Source of the DNA: JBDXHU01 sp039989475
GTDB taxonomy: Bacteria > Pseudomonadota > Gammaproteobacteria > Pseudomonadales > Halieaceae
Length of the DNA: 64,000 bases
Reading direction: 5' to 3'
Assembly: GCA_039989475.1 (NCBI GenBank)
Contig: JBDXHU010000002.1
Location: forward strand, 62,001-126,000
Position 1 is the stretch's first letter; the number at the start of each line of letters is the position of its first letter. Made by a program: the position numbers and the translations under genes. The notes beneath the pieces are model-generated. The model searched no databases. It was not told where the DNA came from and saw nothing but the letters and a program-made list of their open reading frames with translations. Shown here in pieces: positions 1 through 8,483 of this stretch.

Positions 1-1638
1 GAGAAGGCCCTGCAGATGATGGTGCTGGGCAGCCAGATTGATAGTAGCGAGGCATTGCACAGCGGCTTGGTAGAGGAGGTTTTCGAAGGCGACCTGCGTG
101 CTGGTGCCATTGCTTTCGCAGAGAAAATAGTGGCGGAAGCGGCCCCGCTGCAGAAAATACGTGACCGTGACGACAAGTTGCAAAGTGCGCGGGAAAAGCC
201 AGCCCTGTTTGACGACTTCCGCAAGGCGATTGCCCGCAAAACTCGCGGCTTCCTGGCGCCTGAGTACAACATCCAGTGTATCGAGGCGGCGGTCAAGCTG
301 CCCTTTGATGAAGGCATGAAAGTCGAGCACAAGTTGTTTATGGAGTTAATGGCCAGCTCACAATCGGCGGCTCAGCAGTATTTTTTCTTCGCCGAGCGCC
401 AGGCGGCAAAAATTCCCGATATACCCAGAGACACGACTGAGATTCCCATCCTCAAAGTGGGTGTGATTGGGGCGGGCACCATGGGTGGTGGCATTGCCAT
501 GAACATGGTCAATGTCGGCATTCCCGTAACCATTGTCGAAACGAGTCAGGAAGCACTTGATCGGGGCCTCGGTGTTATCCGTAAAAACTACGAGAATACC
601 GCTGCCAAAGGCCGTATCAGTGAGGAGGATGTACAGGAGCGTTGTGGCCTGATTTGCGGCAGCCTGGAATTGCAGGACCTGGAAGACTGCGACCTTATTA
701 TTGAGGCAGTGTTTGAGAACATGGCCATCAAACAGGAGATATTTGGCAAGCTCGACAAAATTGCCAGGCCTGGCGCGATCCTCGCGTCCAATACCTCGGC
801 GCTTAATCTCAACGAAATTGCCTCGGCAACCAGTCGACCTGAGTCGGTGATTGGCCTGCACTTTTTCTCCCCCGCCAATGTGATGAAGTTGCTGGAGATC
901 GTACGCGGTGACGCCACTGGCAAGGATGTCATTAAAACCTGCATTAGCTTTGCCCGGCGCATCAAGAAAACCGCGGTGCTGGTCGGTGTCTGCCCGGGTT
1001 TTGTCGGTAACCGCATCCTGTTCCAGCGCCAGGCCCAGGCCCAGCAGCTGATCCTGGAAGGGGCCTTGCCGCAGGAAGTGGACAAGGTGCTGGTGGACTT
1101 CGGTTTGCCCATGGGTGCCTTCCAGATGAGCGACCTGGCAGGACTCGATATAGGCTGGAGCGCGGAGACCTCCAAAGGTGAGACTATTCGTGACCTGCTC
1201 TGCGAAGCGGGTCGCCGTGGCCAGAAAACCAGCGCCGGTTACTATGATTACGATGACAGGCGGGTGCCCAGCCCTGCGCCCATGGTTGAAGAAATTATTC
1301 TGCAGTTTTCAAGCGCGGCCGGGCTGGAACGCCGGGCGATATCCGAAGAAGAAATACTGGAGCGCTGTATTTATCCGATGATAAACGAGGGTGCAAAAAT
1401 CCTCGAGGAAGGCATCGCTATTCGTGCCAGCGATATTGATGTGACCTGGGTGTATGGCTACGGTTGGCCGGTTTATCGCGGTGGCCCGATGCATTATGCC
1501 GATAGTGTTGGTCTCGACAAGATCCTCGCCACCATGCGCAAGTATCTGGAGCAGACGGGCGACAGCTTCTGGGAGCCGGCAGCGCTAATGGTCAAGCTGG
1601 TAGAGGAAGGTAAAGGCTTTAAGGACCTGCAGGGCTGA
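1..1638 (+). CDS. Bifunctional enoyl-CoA hydratase / 3-hydroxyacyl-CoA dehydrogenase, 5'-truncated by window edge
   Basis: Beta-oxidation multifunctional enzyme: hydrates enoyl-CoA and oxidises the 3-hydroxyacyl-CoA with NAD+. The frame is open from base 1, so the start lies outside the window; about 545 residues are visible against roughly 700 for the family. The first ~100 residues resemble the end of a crotonase domain. The Rossmann fingerprint GAGTMGGG of the dehydrogenase follows, then the catalytic-region HFFSPA and a C-terminal 3HCDH domain beginning around PGFVGNRI. It ends 9 bases from the convergent sufE stop, with no terminator-like hairpin seen. A FadB-type identity is secure at family level; chain-length preference cannot be read. 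Confidence 0.9.
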   Translation, partial: EKALQMMVLGSQIDSSEALHSGLVEEVFEGDLRAGAIAFAEKIVAEAAPLQKIRDRDDKLQSAREKPALFDDFRKAIARKTRGFLAPEYNIQCIEAAVKLPFDEGMKVEHKLFMELMASSQSAAQQYFFFAERQAAKIPDIPRDTTEIPILKVGVIGAGTMGGGIAMNMVNVGIPVTIVETSQEALDRGLGVIRKNYENTAAKGRISEEDVQERCGLICGSLELQDLEDCDLIIEAVFENMAIKQEIFGKLDKIARPGAILASNTSALNLNEIASATSRPESVIGLHFFSPANVMKLLEIVRGDATGKDVIKTCISFARRIKKTAVLVGVCPGFVGNRILFQRQAQAQQLILEGALPQEVDKVLVDFGLPMGAFQMSDLAGLDIGWSAETSKGETIRDLLCEAGRRGQKTSAGYYDYDDRRVPSPAPMVEEIILQFSSAAGLERRAISEEEILERCIYPMINEGAKILEEGIAIRASDIDVTWVYGYGWPVYRGGPMHYADSVGLDKILATMRKYLEQTGDSFWEPAALMVKLVEEGKGFKDLQG

Positions 1639-1647
1639 TAAAAGTTG

Positions 1648-2082
1648 TCAGCCCGCGTCGCTGGCGATTGCCTTGATGCGTGCCACCATGGCGCGCAGTC
1701 CATTGCCGCGGGTGGGTGAGAGGTGATTCATCAACTCAAGCCTGTCGAAGTAGGCGTCGATATCGAATTCAAGCACTTCGGCAGGGGTTTTGTTGTTATA
1801 GGCGGCCAGCACGATACCGAGCAGGCCCTTGACGATGAAGGCATCGCTGTCGACCGCAATCTGTAACTTGCCACCGTCCAGTACGGTATCTATCCATACC
1901 TGGCTCTGGCAGCCGCGGACCAGGCGATCTTCGGTGTGTAAGTCATCCGGCATGGGCGGCAGCTCCTTACCCAGGTCGATGATGTACTTGTAGCGGTCCT
2001 CCCAGCTGTCGAAAAAGCCGAGGGTATCGAGGATGTCATCACTGCTGACGCTGTGACCAAAAGGGTTCGCTGCGGTATTCAT
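1648..2082 (-). CDS. sufE: SufE, sulfur acceptor for cysteine desulfurase
   Basis: SufE accepts persulfide sulfur from SufS and passes it to the SufBCD scaffold in the cytoplasm. The 144-residue length fits the family, and the acceptor cysteine is visible as Cys58 in the motif RGCQSQVW. The C-terminal part carries the family pattern around NHLSPTRGNGL. It is the last gene of the minus-strand suf operon, 16 bases after sufT, so it is probably co-transcribed with sufS. A CsdE-type paralogue is possible, but the operon context favours SufE. Confidence 0.94.
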   Translation of the reverse strand: MNTAANPFGHSVSSDDILDTLGFFDSWEDRYKYIIDLGKELPPMPDDLHTEDRLVRGCQSQVWIDTVLDGGKLQIAVDSDAFIVKGLLGIVLAAYNNKTPAEVLEFDIDAYFDRLELMNHLSPTRGNGLRAMVARIKAIASDAG

Positions 2083-2098
2083 AGTGGGGCGTAGTTTG

Positions 2099-2641
2099 TC
2101 AGAAGAACATGCCGGTTTCGAGCTGGGCTTCTTCCGACATCATCTCCCGCTGCCAGGGCGGGTCGAACACCAGTTCCACCTGCACGGCCTTCACATTCGG
2201 TACCAGGGCAACCCGGTACTCGACGTCGCCTACCAGTACCGGGCCCATGCCGCAGCCGGGGGCGGTGAGGGTCATCTGGATGTCCACGCGGCCGCTGTCC
2301 TGGTCGATCTCTACCCGATAGATCAGGCCCAGGTTGACCAGGTCGACCGGAATTTCCGGATCAAATACCGTGTGCAGTGCTTCCCACACCTGGTCCTCGT
2401 GCACCTGGCCGTCAGGTCGGGGATCGAATTCCAGTTGCAGTGGCTGCAGGCCCAGCGCATCGGCATCAGTGCCGTCAACCCGCACCATGTTGCCGTTGTA
2501 GGTCAGGGTGTAGTTGCCACCCAGTGACTGGGTCAGGGTGACGAAGGTGTGGGCCGGAATCGTCAATGGGTCACCCACGGGCACCAGCCGCGCCGGGCAA
2601 TCCCGTGTGGTCGTCAATATGGTGCGTTCCTGGGCGCTCAT
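2099..2641 (-). CDS. sufT: SufT, MIP18/DUF59-family Fe-S assembly factor
   Basis: SufT-type proteins assist maturation of Fe-S enzymes as auxiliary factors of the SUF pathway. The 180-residue protein has a short N-terminal extension (about residues 1-75) followed by a DUF59 domain. The domain shows the pattern DPEIPVDLVNLGLIY and the hallmark TAPGCGMGP, whose cysteine is the likely functional residue. Its ATG overlaps the stop of the upstream A-type carrier by four bases (ATGA), indicating translational coupling. Length and extension match SufT rather than a minimal MIP18 protein. Confidence 0.92.
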   Translation of the reverse strand: MSAQERTILTTTRDCPARLVPVGDPLTIPAHTFVTLTQSLGGNYTLTYNGNMVRVDGTDADALGLQPLQLEFDPRPDGQVHEDQVWEALHTVFDPEIPVDLVNLGLIYRVEIDQDSGRVDIQMTLTAPGCGMGPVLVGDVEYRVALVPNVKAVQVELVFDPPWQREMMSEEAQLETGMFF

Positions 2642-2994
2642 TCGATTGAAAAGCTTTCACCACAGCCGCAGGCGGCGGTGACGTTTGGGTTTTTGAATTT
2701 CAGGCTGCGGTTAATACCCTCACGCACATAATCCAGTTCGGTGCCGCGCAGAAAGCCAATGGAGTCGACATCAATGAACACGTTGACGCCGTTTTCCAGG
2801 TCCATGGCGACATCTTCCGCTTCACCGGCATCAACCTCCTCCATGACATACATGTAACCGGTGCAACCACTTTCCTTCACGCTGATGCGCACACCGCGAG
2901 TGCCTTTTGCCAGCACCTGGCTCTTCAGGTGCTGGGCAGCCTCCGGTGTAATCGACATGATGTCGGTGCTCACATCAAAGCTTTCTACAGTCAT
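2638..2994 (-). CDS. A-type Fe-S carrier (SufA/IscA/ErpA family)
   Basis: A-type carriers bind an assembled cluster and deliver it to apo-proteins. The 118-residue protein has the three invariant cysteines: Cys44 in ESGCTGY, and Cys109 and Cys111 in the C-terminal CGCGESF motif. It sits between sufS and sufT in the suf operon, so SufA is the most natural role, but sequence alone does not separate SufA from IscA or ErpA and no symbol is given. The 42-base gap to sufS is one of the larger gaps in the operon. Confidence 0.93.
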   Translation of the reverse strand: MTVESFDVSTDIMSITPEAAQHLKSQVLAKGTRGVRISVKESGCTGYMYVMEEVDAGEAEDVAMDLENGVNVFIDVDSIGFLRGTELDYVREGINRSLKFKNPNVTAACGCGESFSIE

Positions 2995-3036
2995 TTTCCT
3001 TTTACCTCGTTCCTGTTGCAGCCCGGCTCATACTCT

Positions 3037-4284
3037 TCAACTGAAGAGTGCTTTGGCTTTGCGGATGCCGGCAAACAATGCATCGACATCCTCGCGGGTA
3101 TTGTAAATAGAGTAGGACGCGCGGACTGTGCCCGGCACGCCGTATCGATCCATCAGTGGCTGTGCACAGTGGTGGCCGGTGCGCACCGCGATCCCCTGTT
3201 GATCCAGCAACATGCCCAGGTCACTGGGATGGGTGCCGTCCAACAGAAAGCTGAAAATGCCGGCCGCGTGTCGCGGCGTACCCACCCGGGTGAGGCCGTC
3301 CACATCCGCCGCCAGTTGCAGGCTGTACTCCAACAAGTCCTGTTCGTGGGCAATAGCCGCCTCGCGATCAATGCCGTTGAGGTATTCAATCGCCGCCGCC
3401 AGCCCGATGGCTCCCGCTATATGTGGGGTTCCGGCTTCAAATTTAAAGGGCAGGGTATTAAAGGTGGTGCCAGTGAAGGAGACGGTTTCTATCATTTCCC
3501 CACCACCCAAAAAAGGTGGCATGGCATCCAGCAGTTCCTCGCGCCCCCACAGTGCGCCAATACCGGTGGGTCCAAACAGCTTGTGACCGGAGAAGGCATA
3601 AAAGTCGCAATCCAGTGCCTGCACGTCGATCGGCCAGTGGGCGACTGCCTGGGCGCCGTCCACCAGTACCTTGGCGCCGACCGCGTGGGCTTTGGCAATA
3701 ATCTCTGTCACCGGGTTGACGGTGCCGATGGCATTGGAAACATGATTGAGCGCGACCATCTTGACCCGCTCATCCAGCATCTGGTCCAGCGCGTCCAGGT
3801 CAATATCGCCGCTATCGCTTACCGGAATTGGTTCGACCTCCGCCCCAGTGGCTGCACAGATCATTTGCCAGGGTACGATGTTGCTGTGGTGTTCCAGGAA
3901 GGGGAGTAGCACCCGATCACCCGGTCCCAGATTGCTGCGGCCCCAGCTGTTGGCCACCAGGTTTACGGCCTCGGTGACGCCACGCACCCAGATCAACTGA
4001 CGCGAAGAGGGGCTGTTGAGAAAGCTGGCCACGGTTTCCCGGGCATTTTCAAAGCCGCGGGTGGCGCGATCACTCAAGGCGTGGGCGCCGCGGTGCACAT
4101 TGGCATTGTCATGGCGATAGTAGTTGGCGATGGCTTCAATTACCGCCTCGGGCTTTTGCGTGGTCGCGGCATTGTCGAGGTATACCAGCGGATGGCCGTT
4201 AACTTCCTGCTGCAGTATCGGGAAGTCCTGGCGAATTGCCAGCGCATCAAAGGGCAGGGCAGATGTCTGTGGTGCCGAACTCAT
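3037..4284 (-). CDS. sufS: SufS cysteine desulfurase
   Basis: PLP-dependent group II cysteine desulfurase that takes sulfur from L-cysteine and hands it to SufE as a persulfide. The 415-residue length is typical. The PLP lysine is Lys235 in SGHKLFGP, and the catalytic cysteine is Cys373 in RTGHHCAQP, where the short loop is characteristic of the SufS class. The start codon overlaps the sufD stop by four bases (ATGA). Together with sufE, sufB, sufC and sufD in the same operon the assignment is secure. Confidence 0.97.
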   Translation of the reverse strand: MSSAPQTSALPFDALAIRQDFPILQQEVNGHPLVYLDNAATTQKPEAVIEAIANYYRHDNANVHRGAHALSDRATRGFENARETVASFLNSPSSRQLIWVRGVTEAVNLVANSWGRSNLGPGDRVLLPFLEHHSNIVPWQMICAATGAEVEPIPVSDSGDIDLDALDQMLDERVKMVALNHVSNAIGTVNPVTEIIAKAHAVGAKVLVDGAQAVAHWPIDVQALDCDFYAFSGHKLFGPTGIGALWGREELLDAMPPFLGGGEMIETVSFTGTTFNTLPFKFEAGTPHIAGAIGLAAAIEYLNGIDREAAIAHEQDLLEYSLQLAADVDGLTRVGTPRHAAGIFSFLLDGTHPSDLGMLLDQQGIAVRTGHHCAQPLMDRYGVPGTVRASYSIYNTREDVDALFAGIRKAKALFS

Positions 4285-5579
4285 GCCAGGTGCCTCGTCA
4301 GTCGCGGGTCGCGGGAAAAGCGCTGGGCCAGCATTGGCCGCAGGAAGTCCTGCAGGCTTTCAAGCTTCACGCCCTCAACCAGTTCGTTGATAAAGCCATA
4401 GCTGAGCATGACCTCGGCCTCGTCACGGTTGACGCCGCGAGTGCGCAGGTAGTGCAGCATGCCCTCGTCCAGCTGCGCGACCGTGGCACCGTGGGCACAG
4501 GCGACATCGTCGGCGTAAATTTCCAGCTCTGGCTTGGTATTGATCTCGGCACTGGTGCTGGTCAACAGGTTCTTGTTGCTGAGTTCGGCACGGGTCTTTT
4601 GCGCATCCGGGTGGATGTGAATGCGGCCATTGAATACGGCGCTGGCCTGGTCCCCGATAATGCCGCGGAACACTTCATCGGTGGTGCAGTGGGGCACGGT
4701 GTGTTCAATACAGCTGTGGTAGTCCACGTGTTCGCTTCCTCGCAGCAGGTAAATGCCGTTGAGGTCGCAGTGGGCGCCGGCCCCATGGTGATTGATCACC
4801 ACGTCAATGCGTTTCAGTTCGCTACCCAGTGCCAGGTGGAAGCTATCCAGAGTGCTGTCACGGCCCAGGCTCGCGTGAACGCCACCGATATGCATGGCGC
4901 CAGCCTCTTCCAGGTGCAGGCGGTGGTGCAGCAGGTGGGCGCCGTCTGCCAGCACCAGCTCGGTGATGCCGTTAGTGAAGGCTGCGTTGGCGTTGCCGGT
5001 AAAGTGCTCAATCACCGTGGCCTGGGCATTGTTGCCCAATACCACGAGAAGGCGCTGGTTGACGGTGAAAGCAGGTTCCCGGTTACTGGTCAGCCACAGC
5101 AGGTGAACAGGGGTTTCCAGCACCGTGTTGGCAGCGATGTCCAGGAATACACCATCGGCGAGGGTGGCGTCGTTGAGGTTGGCGAACATGTGCTGTTCGT
5201 TGTTGACGACGCTGCCCAGTTGCGCGGCAATTCTCTCGGCCTGGCTGCTACTGGCATCGGCAAAACGCACCAGCTCGGCGCCTGCGGGTAAATCCAGCTG
5301 CGACAGGTCCTCGCGCAGGAAACCATCAACAAACACCAGGCGACTGCCACCGAAGTCCGGCAGTGCCAGGCCTAATTGGTCGACCGAGGCGCCGCTGCGT
5401 TCCGCGGCGCAAAAGTCGCGGTTGAGGGCGTGCAGGCTGGTGTATTTCCAGGCCTCGGTTTTACGTGTTGGCATGTGACTTGCGGTCCACTGGCGGGCAC
5501 CGCTGTCCTGGCGCTGGCGCAGGAATGCGGGCACCTGCGTGTTGCTGGCTGCCAACAGTGTCTGGATAAAATCAGCCAT
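4281..5579 (-). CDS. sufD: SufD, scaffold subunit of SufBCD
   Basis: SufD pairs with SufB and the ATPase SufC to form the cluster-building scaffold. The reading frame is open to 5603, but the start is placed at ATG 5579 (N-terminus MADFIQ) because it overlaps the sufC stop as TGATG; this gives 432 residues. The C-terminal half shows the SufB/SufD beta-helix signature, including the stretch ACAHGATVAQLDE with the conserved His, and NRDEAEVML. The protein is basic and less conserved at its N-terminus, as usual for SufD. Confidence 0.95.
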   Translation of the reverse strand: MADFIQTLLAASNTQVPAFLRQRQDSGARQWTASHMPTRKTEAWKYTSLHALNRDFCAAERSGASVDQLGLALPDFGGSRLVFVDGFLREDLSQLDLPAGAELVRFADASSSQAERIAAQLGSVVNNEQHMFANLNDATLADGVFLDIAANTVLETPVHLLWLTSNREPAFTVNQRLLVVLGNNAQATVIEHFTGNANAAFTNGITELVLADGAHLLHHRLHLEEAGAMHIGGVHASLGRDSTLDSFHLALGSELKRIDVVINHHGAGAHCDLNGIYLLRGSEHVDYHSCIEHTVPHCTTDEVFRGIIGDQASAVFNGRIHIHPDAQKTRAELSNKNLLTSTSAEINTKPELEIYADDVACAHGATVAQLDEGMLHYLRTRGVNRDEAEVMLSYGFINELVEGVKLESLQDFLRPMLAQRFSRDPRLTRHLA

Positions 5580-6328
5580 CAGGCGACCTCGTCCTCGATC
5601 CAACCGTAGCCTTTTTCTTCCAGCTCCAGCGCCAGGCTCTTGTCACCGGATTTCACGATACGGCCGTCTGACAGCACATGTACGAAGTCGGGCTCTATGT
5701 AGTCCAGCAGGCGCTGGTAGTGGGTGACCAGGATAAAGCTGCGCTCGGGCGAACGCATGGCGTTAACGCCATTGGCCACGACTTGCAGTGCATCAATGTC
5801 CAGGCCGCTGTCGGTTTCATCGAGAATGCCCAGGGTTGGCTCCAGCAGCATCATTTGCATGAGCTCGTTGCGTTTCTTCTCGCCGCCAGAAAAGCCTTCG
5901 TTCACGCCGCGCTTGAGAAAAGCGGGATCCAGGTCTACGGCCTTGCTGGCTTCACGTGCCTGCTTCATGAAGCTGACGGTGTCCAGGGGCTCGAGGCTGC
6001 GGTGTTCACGCATGGCGTCGACCGAGGCCTTGAGGAATTCCATATTGCTGACGCCAGGAATTTCGACCGGGTATTGAAACGCCAGGAAGATACCGAGATG
6101 GGCTCGTTCTTCGGTTTCCAGCTGTAGTACATCCTGACCCATAAAGCTGACCGTGCCGGCGCTTGCCGTATAACCTGGACGCCCAGCCAGAACGTGACCC
6201 AGCGTGCTCTTTCCAGAGCCGTTCGGTCCCATGATGGCGTGTACTTCGCCAGCCTTAACTTCGAGGCTGAGACCCTTGAGAATATCCTTGCCATCAACCT
6301 GCGCGTGCAGGTTATCAATCTTCAACAT
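5579..6328 (-). CDS. sufC: SufC, ABC-type ATPase of SufBCD
   Basis: Cytoplasmic ABC-class ATPase that drives conformational change in the SufBCD scaffold. Walker A is GPNGSGKST near residues 35-43, the signature is the SufC-specific GFSGGEKKR, and Walker B is followed by LDETDSGLD. The 249-residue length is standard. The gene lies 10 bases after sufB and overlaps the sufD start by one base, so the three scaffold genes are likely translated in step. Confidence 0.97.
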   Translation of the reverse strand: MLKIDNLHAQVDGKDILKGLSLEVKAGEVHAIMGPNGSGKSTLGHVLAGRPGYTASAGTVSFMGQDVLQLETEERAHLGIFLAFQYPVEIPGVSNMEFLKASVDAMREHRSLEPLDTVSFMKQAREASKAVDLDPAFLKRGVNEGFSGGEKKRNELMQMMLLEPTLGILDETDSGLDIDALQVVANGVNAMRSPERSFILVTHYQRLLDYIEPDFVHVLSDGRIVKSGDKSLALELEEKGYGWIEDEVA

Positions 6329-6338
6329 TATCTACGTC

Positions 6339-7778
6339 CTATCCGACCGAGCCTTCGAGGCTCACTTCCAGTAATTTTCCAGCTTCCACGGCAAACTCCA
6401 TGGGCAGTTCCTTGAACACTTCCTTGCAGAAACCATTCACAATCATCGATACGGCCTTTTCCGCGTCCATGCCCCTCTGTTGGCAGAGGTAGAGCTGGTC
6501 ATCGCTGACCTTGGAGGTGGTGGCCTCGTGCTCAATCACTGCACTGGGGTTGCGGCTCTCAATATAGGGAAAGGTGTGAGCAGCACATTTGTCGCCAATC
6601 AACAGTGAGTCACATTGGGTGTAGTTACGTGCGCCTGCCGCCTTGGGGCTCATCCTGACCAGGCCGCGGTAGGCGTTACTGCTTTTGCCCGCCGAGATGC
6701 CCTTGGAAATGATGGTGGAGCTGGTGTTCTTGCCCAGGTGTATCATCTTGGTGCCGGTGTCGGCCTGCTGCATGTTGTTGGTCAGGGCCACCGAGTAAAA
6801 CTCACCGACGCTGTTGTCACCACGCAGTATGCAGCTGGGGTATTTCCAGGTCACCGCCGAGCCGGTTTCCACCTGGGTCCAGGAGATCTTGGCGTTGCGA
6901 TGGGCCAGGCCGCGCTTGGTGACAAAGTTATAGATGCCACCCTTGCCCTCGGCATCGCCCGGGTACCAATTCTGTACCGTGGAATACTTGATCTCGGCGT
7001 CATCCAGGCACACCAGTTCCACCACAGCGGCGTGTAATTGGTTCTCGTCGCGCATGGGCGCCGTGCAGCCTTCCAGGTAGCTCACATGGCTGGCTTCGTC
7101 GGCGATGATCAGGGTGCGTTCAAACTGGCCGGTGTTGGCCTCGTTGATACGGAAATAGGTCGACAGTTCCATCGGGCAACGCACGCCCTTGGGGATGTAG
7201 ACGAAAGAGCCATCGGAGAACACCGCGCTGTTGAGCGCCGCGTAGAAATTGTCCTTGCGCGGCACCACGCTGCCCAGGTACTTGCGCACCAGGTCGGGAT
7301 ATTCTTTCACTGCCTCTGAAATAGAGCAGAACAGGACCCCCGCATCGGCCAGCTTCTCACGAAAAGTGGTGGTTACCGAGACAGAGTCAAACACCACGTC
7401 GACCGCAACTCCTGCCAGCACCGCCTGTTCATGCAGGGGAATGCCCAGTTTTTCATAGGTGGCGATCAACTCCGGGTCGACCTCATCGAGGCTCTGGGGG
7501 CGATCTTCCATGCTCTTTGGCTGGGAATAGTAGGAAATCTGGTCGAAATACACCCGGGGGTACTCGACATGGGCCCACTCCGGCTCGGTCATCTCCGACC
7601 AGACGCGAAAGGCTTCGAGTCGCCATTCCAGCAACCATTCCGGTTCCTCTTTCTTGGCGGAGATAAAGCGAATCACGTCCTCATTGAGGCCCGGAGGCAG
7701 CGTGTCCGATTCGATATCGGTGACAAAGCCCGCTGCGTACTCGCGCTCGATGGCCTGATCTATGTGTTCCTGTGACAT
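6339..7778 (-). CDS. sufB: SufB, scaffold subunit of SufBCD
   Basis: SufB is the subunit on which the new Fe-S cluster is assembled. The 479-residue protein shows the family landmarks KEEPEWLLEWRL in the N-terminal region, SYLEGCTAPM in the beta-helix core, and the C-terminal PSAVIEHEATTSKVSDDQL, in which Glu and His residues are implicated in cluster formation. It is the first structural gene after the regulator, with a 31-base gap. No disruption is seen. Confidence 0.97.
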   Translation of the reverse strand: MSQEHIDQAIEREYAAGFVTDIESDTLPPGLNEDVIRFISAKKEEPEWLLEWRLEAFRVWSEMTEPEWAHVEYPRVYFDQISYYSQPKSMEDRPQSLDEVDPELIATYEKLGIPLHEQAVLAGVAVDVVFDSVSVTTTFREKLADAGVLFCSISEAVKEYPDLVRKYLGSVVPRKDNFYAALNSAVFSDGSFVYIPKGVRCPMELSTYFRINEANTGQFERTLIIADEASHVSYLEGCTAPMRDENQLHAAVVELVCLDDAEIKYSTVQNWYPGDAEGKGGIYNFVTKRGLAHRNAKISWTQVETGSAVTWKYPSCILRGDNSVGEFYSVALTNNMQQADTGTKMIHLGKNTSSTIISKGISAGKSSNAYRGLVRMSPKAAGARNYTQCDSLLIGDKCAAHTFPYIESRNPSAVIEHEATTSKVSDDQLYLCQQRGMDAEKAVSMIVNGFCKEVFKELPMEFAVEAGKLLEVSLEGSVG

Positions 7779-7809
7779 GGCTTACCTGTACTTTTGTTGC
7801 GGTGAACGC

Positions 7810-8292
7810 CTAAACACTGCTCACCAGGATGTCGATCTCTTCGCCAGCAACTTGCGCGCGGTTTTCCTGGTCAGTGGAAATGCTGCGAATTTCCTGCCGA
7901 GTGACCAGGTCGGCGAGGGTGATATTACCCAGAAAGTCGCGAATCTGGTCGCTCAGGTCCATCCACAGGTGGTGGGTCAGGCAGGTTTCGCCCTTTTGGC
8001 AGTCACCGGCGCCGTGACAGCGGGTGGCATCGGTGGTTTCGTTAACGGCTTCAATTACCTCGGCCACACTGATCTTGGCGGGCTCTTTGCCCAGGTGGTA
8101 GCCACCGCCGGGTCCGCGCACGCTCTGTACCAGGCCGCGGCGACGCAGCTGGGCGAACAATTGCTCAAGATATGACAGTGAAATGTCCTGGCGGGAAGAA
8201 ATGCCGGCCAGTGGAATGGGTCCGCCTTCCTGGTGCAGGGCGAGATCGAGGATGGACGTTACCGCATAACGGCCCCGGGTTGTCAGTCGCAT
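7810..8292 (-). CDS. iscR: IscR-type Rrf2 regulator of the suf operon
   Basis: Rrf2-family transcription factor that senses Fe-S status. The frame stays open upstream to 8541, but the start is placed at ATG 8292 (MRLTTRGRYAV), the conserved N-terminus, giving 160 residues. A winged helix occupies roughly residues 1-65. The cluster ligands Cys92, Cys98, Cys104 and His107 fall at the same numbers as in E. coli IscR, so a [2Fe-2S] sensor is likely. It is the promoter-proximal gene of the suf operon and probably autoregulates through the operator at 8351-8375. It could equally be called SufR by context, but the ligand pattern is IscR-like. Confidence 0.93.
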   Translation of the reverse strand: MRLTTRGRYAVTSILDLALHQEGGPIPLAGISSRQDISLSYLEQLFAQLRRRGLVQSVRGPGGGYHLGKEPAKISVAEVIEAVNETTDATRCHGAGDCQKGETCLTHHLWMDLSDQIRDFLGNITLADLVTRQEIRSISTDQENRAQVAGEEIDILVSSV

Positions 8293-8341
8293 AGTCTTGC
8301 TCGTGGCGCCACGCTGTGGCCGCAGTATTAAGAGGGTCGGA

Positions 8342-8370
8342 ACTATGACAAAACCCAGTATTTTAGTCAA
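8342..8370 (-). promoter_or_regulatory. Sigma-70-type promoter of the iscR-suf operon
   Basis: Read on the minus strand, a -35 box TTGACT (8365-8370) and a -10 box CATAGT (8342-8347) are separated by 17 bases, about 50 bases upstream of the iscR start. The -35 matches the consensus at five of six positions and the -10 at four of six. The overlap with an IscR-like palindrome supports its identity. Confidence 0.62.
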
Positions 8371-8375
8371 GTAAA
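8351..8375 (-). promoter_or_regulatory. Putative IscR type 1-like operator
   Basis: On the minus strand the 25 bases beginning at 8375 align with the IscR type 1 motif: the GACT core, an A/T spacer, then TACTGGG in place of the consensus YAGTCRR half. The left half matches well and the right half imperfectly. The site covers the -35 box and spacer of the promoter, as expected for repression by holo-IscR. This is a by-eye alignment, not a scored match. Confidence 0.5.
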
Positions 8376-8483
8376 AGACCCTTTGGTGAACTCGGGTATT
8401 CGCCCGGTCCCGGGTGATGTCGGAGGTTGGCTCGCCTGCGCTAGAATGGCTGTCTGGGGACACTGGAAACGAGGCTTTACAAC

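Noticed and set aside
2929..3909. Long plus-strand open frame opposite sufS
   Set aside because: It is antisense to a fully conserved sufS gene; such frames arise from high GC third positions. The translation shows no family motif.
4236..5291. Long plus-strand open frame opposite sufD
   Set aside because: It lies antisense to sufD, has no ribosome-binding site or motif, and its composition mirrors the sense gene.
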